From Paramicrosporidium saccamoebae (lineage: Eukaryota > Rozellomycota): a DNA stretch of 64,000 nt. The stretch covers positions 81,978-145,977 of the forward strand of contig MTSL01000101.1 in assembly GCA_002794465.1 (NCBI GenBank), given 5' to 3'. The notes below the pieces were generated by a model. That model made no database searches. It was not told the origin of the DNA and saw nothing but the letters and a program-made list of their open reading frames with translations. Position 1 is the stretch's first letter, and each line of letters opens with the position of its first letter. Position numbers and translations under genes: made by a program. Shown here piece after piece: positions 62,299 through 64,000 of this stretch.

Positions 62299-63705
62299 AT
62301 GCGAACAATATCTTGTGGCAGGAAGATTGTAGGCGAGTTCTTAGTGGGTCAAAGCAATGGGTTTCTTCCTTGCAAGGTAACAATACATTAGACTCGCAGT
62401 ACTCAAATCATAGAATCCTGAGGTAAAACTGCCAACAGAATATGGAGAGCTCGAATTGCTGCTAAAAGAAATGCCGATCCAGAAAGACGATGGGAAGCCT
62501 GGTTTACTAGCCACTGGGAAGCTTGGAGATGCCTCTTCCCAGATACCGATGTACCTGCAAGTAGCCAATGTCGATGACTCGGGATTGCTTTCTGCATTAT
62601 TCAGGGATTACACGTTCTGGGCGAGTGCTTACTTGCTGGAGCCATGTCATTTGAATCTGCTTGCTAAAGGAGAATACGGACTTGGACGAGAGTACTTGCC
62701 AAAGAATATTGCCATCCCTTTAAACATTATAGCTCAGAAACTAGGCGCCAAGCCGTTTATGGAATATGCCCAAAGCTATGCGTATTTAATATTTCCTGCT
62801 ACTCAAGTTATAGATTGTACAATTGGAGGAAGAAGAACCAGTCGAAAGGAATTGAGTATGAAAACCTGGCTTTAGTACGGCAGTTTACAGGAATGCCAAG
62901 TGAGGCGGGATTCATTTTAGTACATGTAGCCATGGTGGCCCACACGCCAAAGTTGGTCAGTTCCACTCTTGTGACATTGGAAGGTGCTGAAGGAAAAGAT
63001 CGCAAAGTCTTCAATACAGGATTAAAAGGCGTCCTCTCTGCCATGAAAGCAATCAATCTGGAGATGGACACAATGTGGACCCGAAGTGATCCTAACGACT
63101 ATAAAGAATTTCGCACTTTCATTATGGGCATCAAAAGTCAGCCAATGTTTCCCAACGGAGTTGTATACGAGGGTGTAAGTGAGAAGCCAGTTTCTTATCG
63201 TGGGGAATCGGGTGCGAACGACTCTATTATCCCAACTATCGACAACCTACTACAAGTATACCAGCGCATGCCGAATAACCCTCTTACCGAGATCTTGAAG
63301 GATTTCCGTGCGTACCGTCCGCTTCCACACACCCAGTGGCTCGAGATGGTGCAGTGCCGAGCACAGAAAGCCGATCTGCGCGCCTTTGCAATGGGAGATG
63401 ACGAATCCGCTGTTTTGTATCTAGAGAATCTCGACCAGAATCGTGAATTTCGTCAAAGACATTGGAACTTTGCAAAAGAATACATTATCAAGCACACTGA
63501 GCACCCTGTGGCTACTGGGGGAAGTCCTATCTTGACGTGGCTACCGAACCAACTTTCAACCGTCCTCACTATAATGGACGAAACGGCAAGCCAAATCAAA
63601 GCAAAGTCTCCTCTTCTGGACAAAACGTTGGGGAGAATGCTAAATCAAAAAAACATTCTCAATCGCGAAGTTCAGAAATTGCAGCAAAAATTTGCTACCA
63701 AATAA
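62299..63705 (+). CDS. indoleamine 2,3-dioxygenase, 445 aa, three exons
   Basis: Heme enzyme opening the tryptophan indole ring (kynurenine pathway, de novo NAD). Exons 62299-62376, 62414-62781 and 62814-63705, with introns of 37 and 32 nt. Exon 1 ends NGFLPCK and joins NPEVKLPTEYGELELLLKEM, the IDO start pattern. Then FRDYTFWASAYLLEP, YALYNWRKKNQ, FTGMPSEAGFILVHVAMVAH, MFPNGVVYEGV, YRGESGANDSIIPTIDNLLQ, RHWNFAKEYIIKHTEHPVAT and GGSPILTWLPNQL. The heme-ligand histidine is probably the one in RHW. The first exon (MRTISCGRKIVGEF) is the least certain. Confidence 0.92.
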
Positions 63706-64000
63706 AAATGACAGCCAGTATTGCAATCAATCAAATTAGTAGCGAACTGACGTTGAAGTTGAGCTAGTCGCGCAAGCCATAATCCGCGCTAGAACGCGGC
63801 AATTTCCACCACCTAGCCTACTATCGATTACAAACAAATATTAGCCTCAATGATCTGAATCGCTCTAAGTAATGTAATGAATAATATGTTAGTCATAGAA
63901 TTTAGTAGCTCTTATTAGTGGTAGTAGGTCATAGCAATAAAATAGTAATGGTCCAGTCAATTCAGGTCCAGTCCACTTAACCCTACCTACCCCCCCCCCC
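63706..64000. other. 3' flank, AT-rich, ending in a C homopolymer
   Basis: No gene seen. The window ends CCACTTAACCCTACCTA followed by ten C. This may be a contig end or the start of a low-complexity or chromosome-end tract; the window alone cannot tell. Confidence 0.5.

Noticed and set aside
63985-64000. Telomere repeat at the window end
   Set aside because: Only one CCCTA-like word before a C homopolymer; no tandem telomere units seen.

Overview
The window is nuclear DNA of a compact, intron-bearing eukaryote. The gene set includes Dbf4, Spc25, Atg10, a Bloom/Sgs1 RecQ helicase, a U-box cyclophilin, an Argonaute and indoleamine 2,3-dioxygenase. With very short intergenic distances and about 58 inferred introns, nearly all 27-40 nt with GTA-type donors and TAG/CAG/AAG acceptors, it points to a small-genome fungus or close relative. 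My best guess is an early-diverging, Rozellomycota/Cryptomycota-like lineage; this is inference, not a search result. The nuclear genes for complex I subunit NDUFS3, a mitochondrial uS3 protein and methylmalonyl-CoA epimerase imply a respiring mitochondrion, unlike classical microsporidia. Coding models below were joined by reading across the short introns by eye; all complete models sum to a multiple of three.

Layout. 0-6.8 kb: partial Rag GTPase, an oil-body-associated-like protein, several unrecognised genes, TRM9, SPC25 and ATG10. 7-15 kb: PWP1, an MT-A70 methyltransferase, an Esa1/Tip60 acetyltransferase, a RING protein, two small unknowns and ACOT9. 15-24 kb: a large helical unknown, FOL3, an ARF, a PKA-like kinase, UBA3 and a HIRIP3-like protein. 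24-36.6 kb: Sgs1/BLM helicase, mitochondrial uS3, methylmalonyl-CoA epimerase (interrupted by a 170-N gap), DBP10, Elongin A, CAP, DJ-1, GPN1 and ubiquitin-eS31. 36.7-46.3 kb: an acidic unknown, two small membrane proteins, an ArfGAP, TMA20, eIF3c and Argonaute. 46.7-64 kb: PPIL2, a TMEM198-like protein, a TTD14-like NTPase, beta-adaptin, RPL5, DBF4, NDUFS3, tRNA-Asp, NUP159, a LEA2-like membrane protein and IDO.

Most genes are housekeeping genes and are not operonic. Gene packing is extreme: two divergent pairs probably start on overlapping ATG codons or overlap by a few bases, and one convergent pair is separated by a single base.

The most unusual signal is a family of short non-coding dispersed elements (five copies, A-E) with a shared order of sequence blocks. 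Four of the five lie in the same orientation in the four widest tail-to-tail gaps of the window, while other tail-to-tail gaps are 1-200 bp and lack it. Several gaps also carry 20-, 27-, 29- and about 50-nt tandem repeats.
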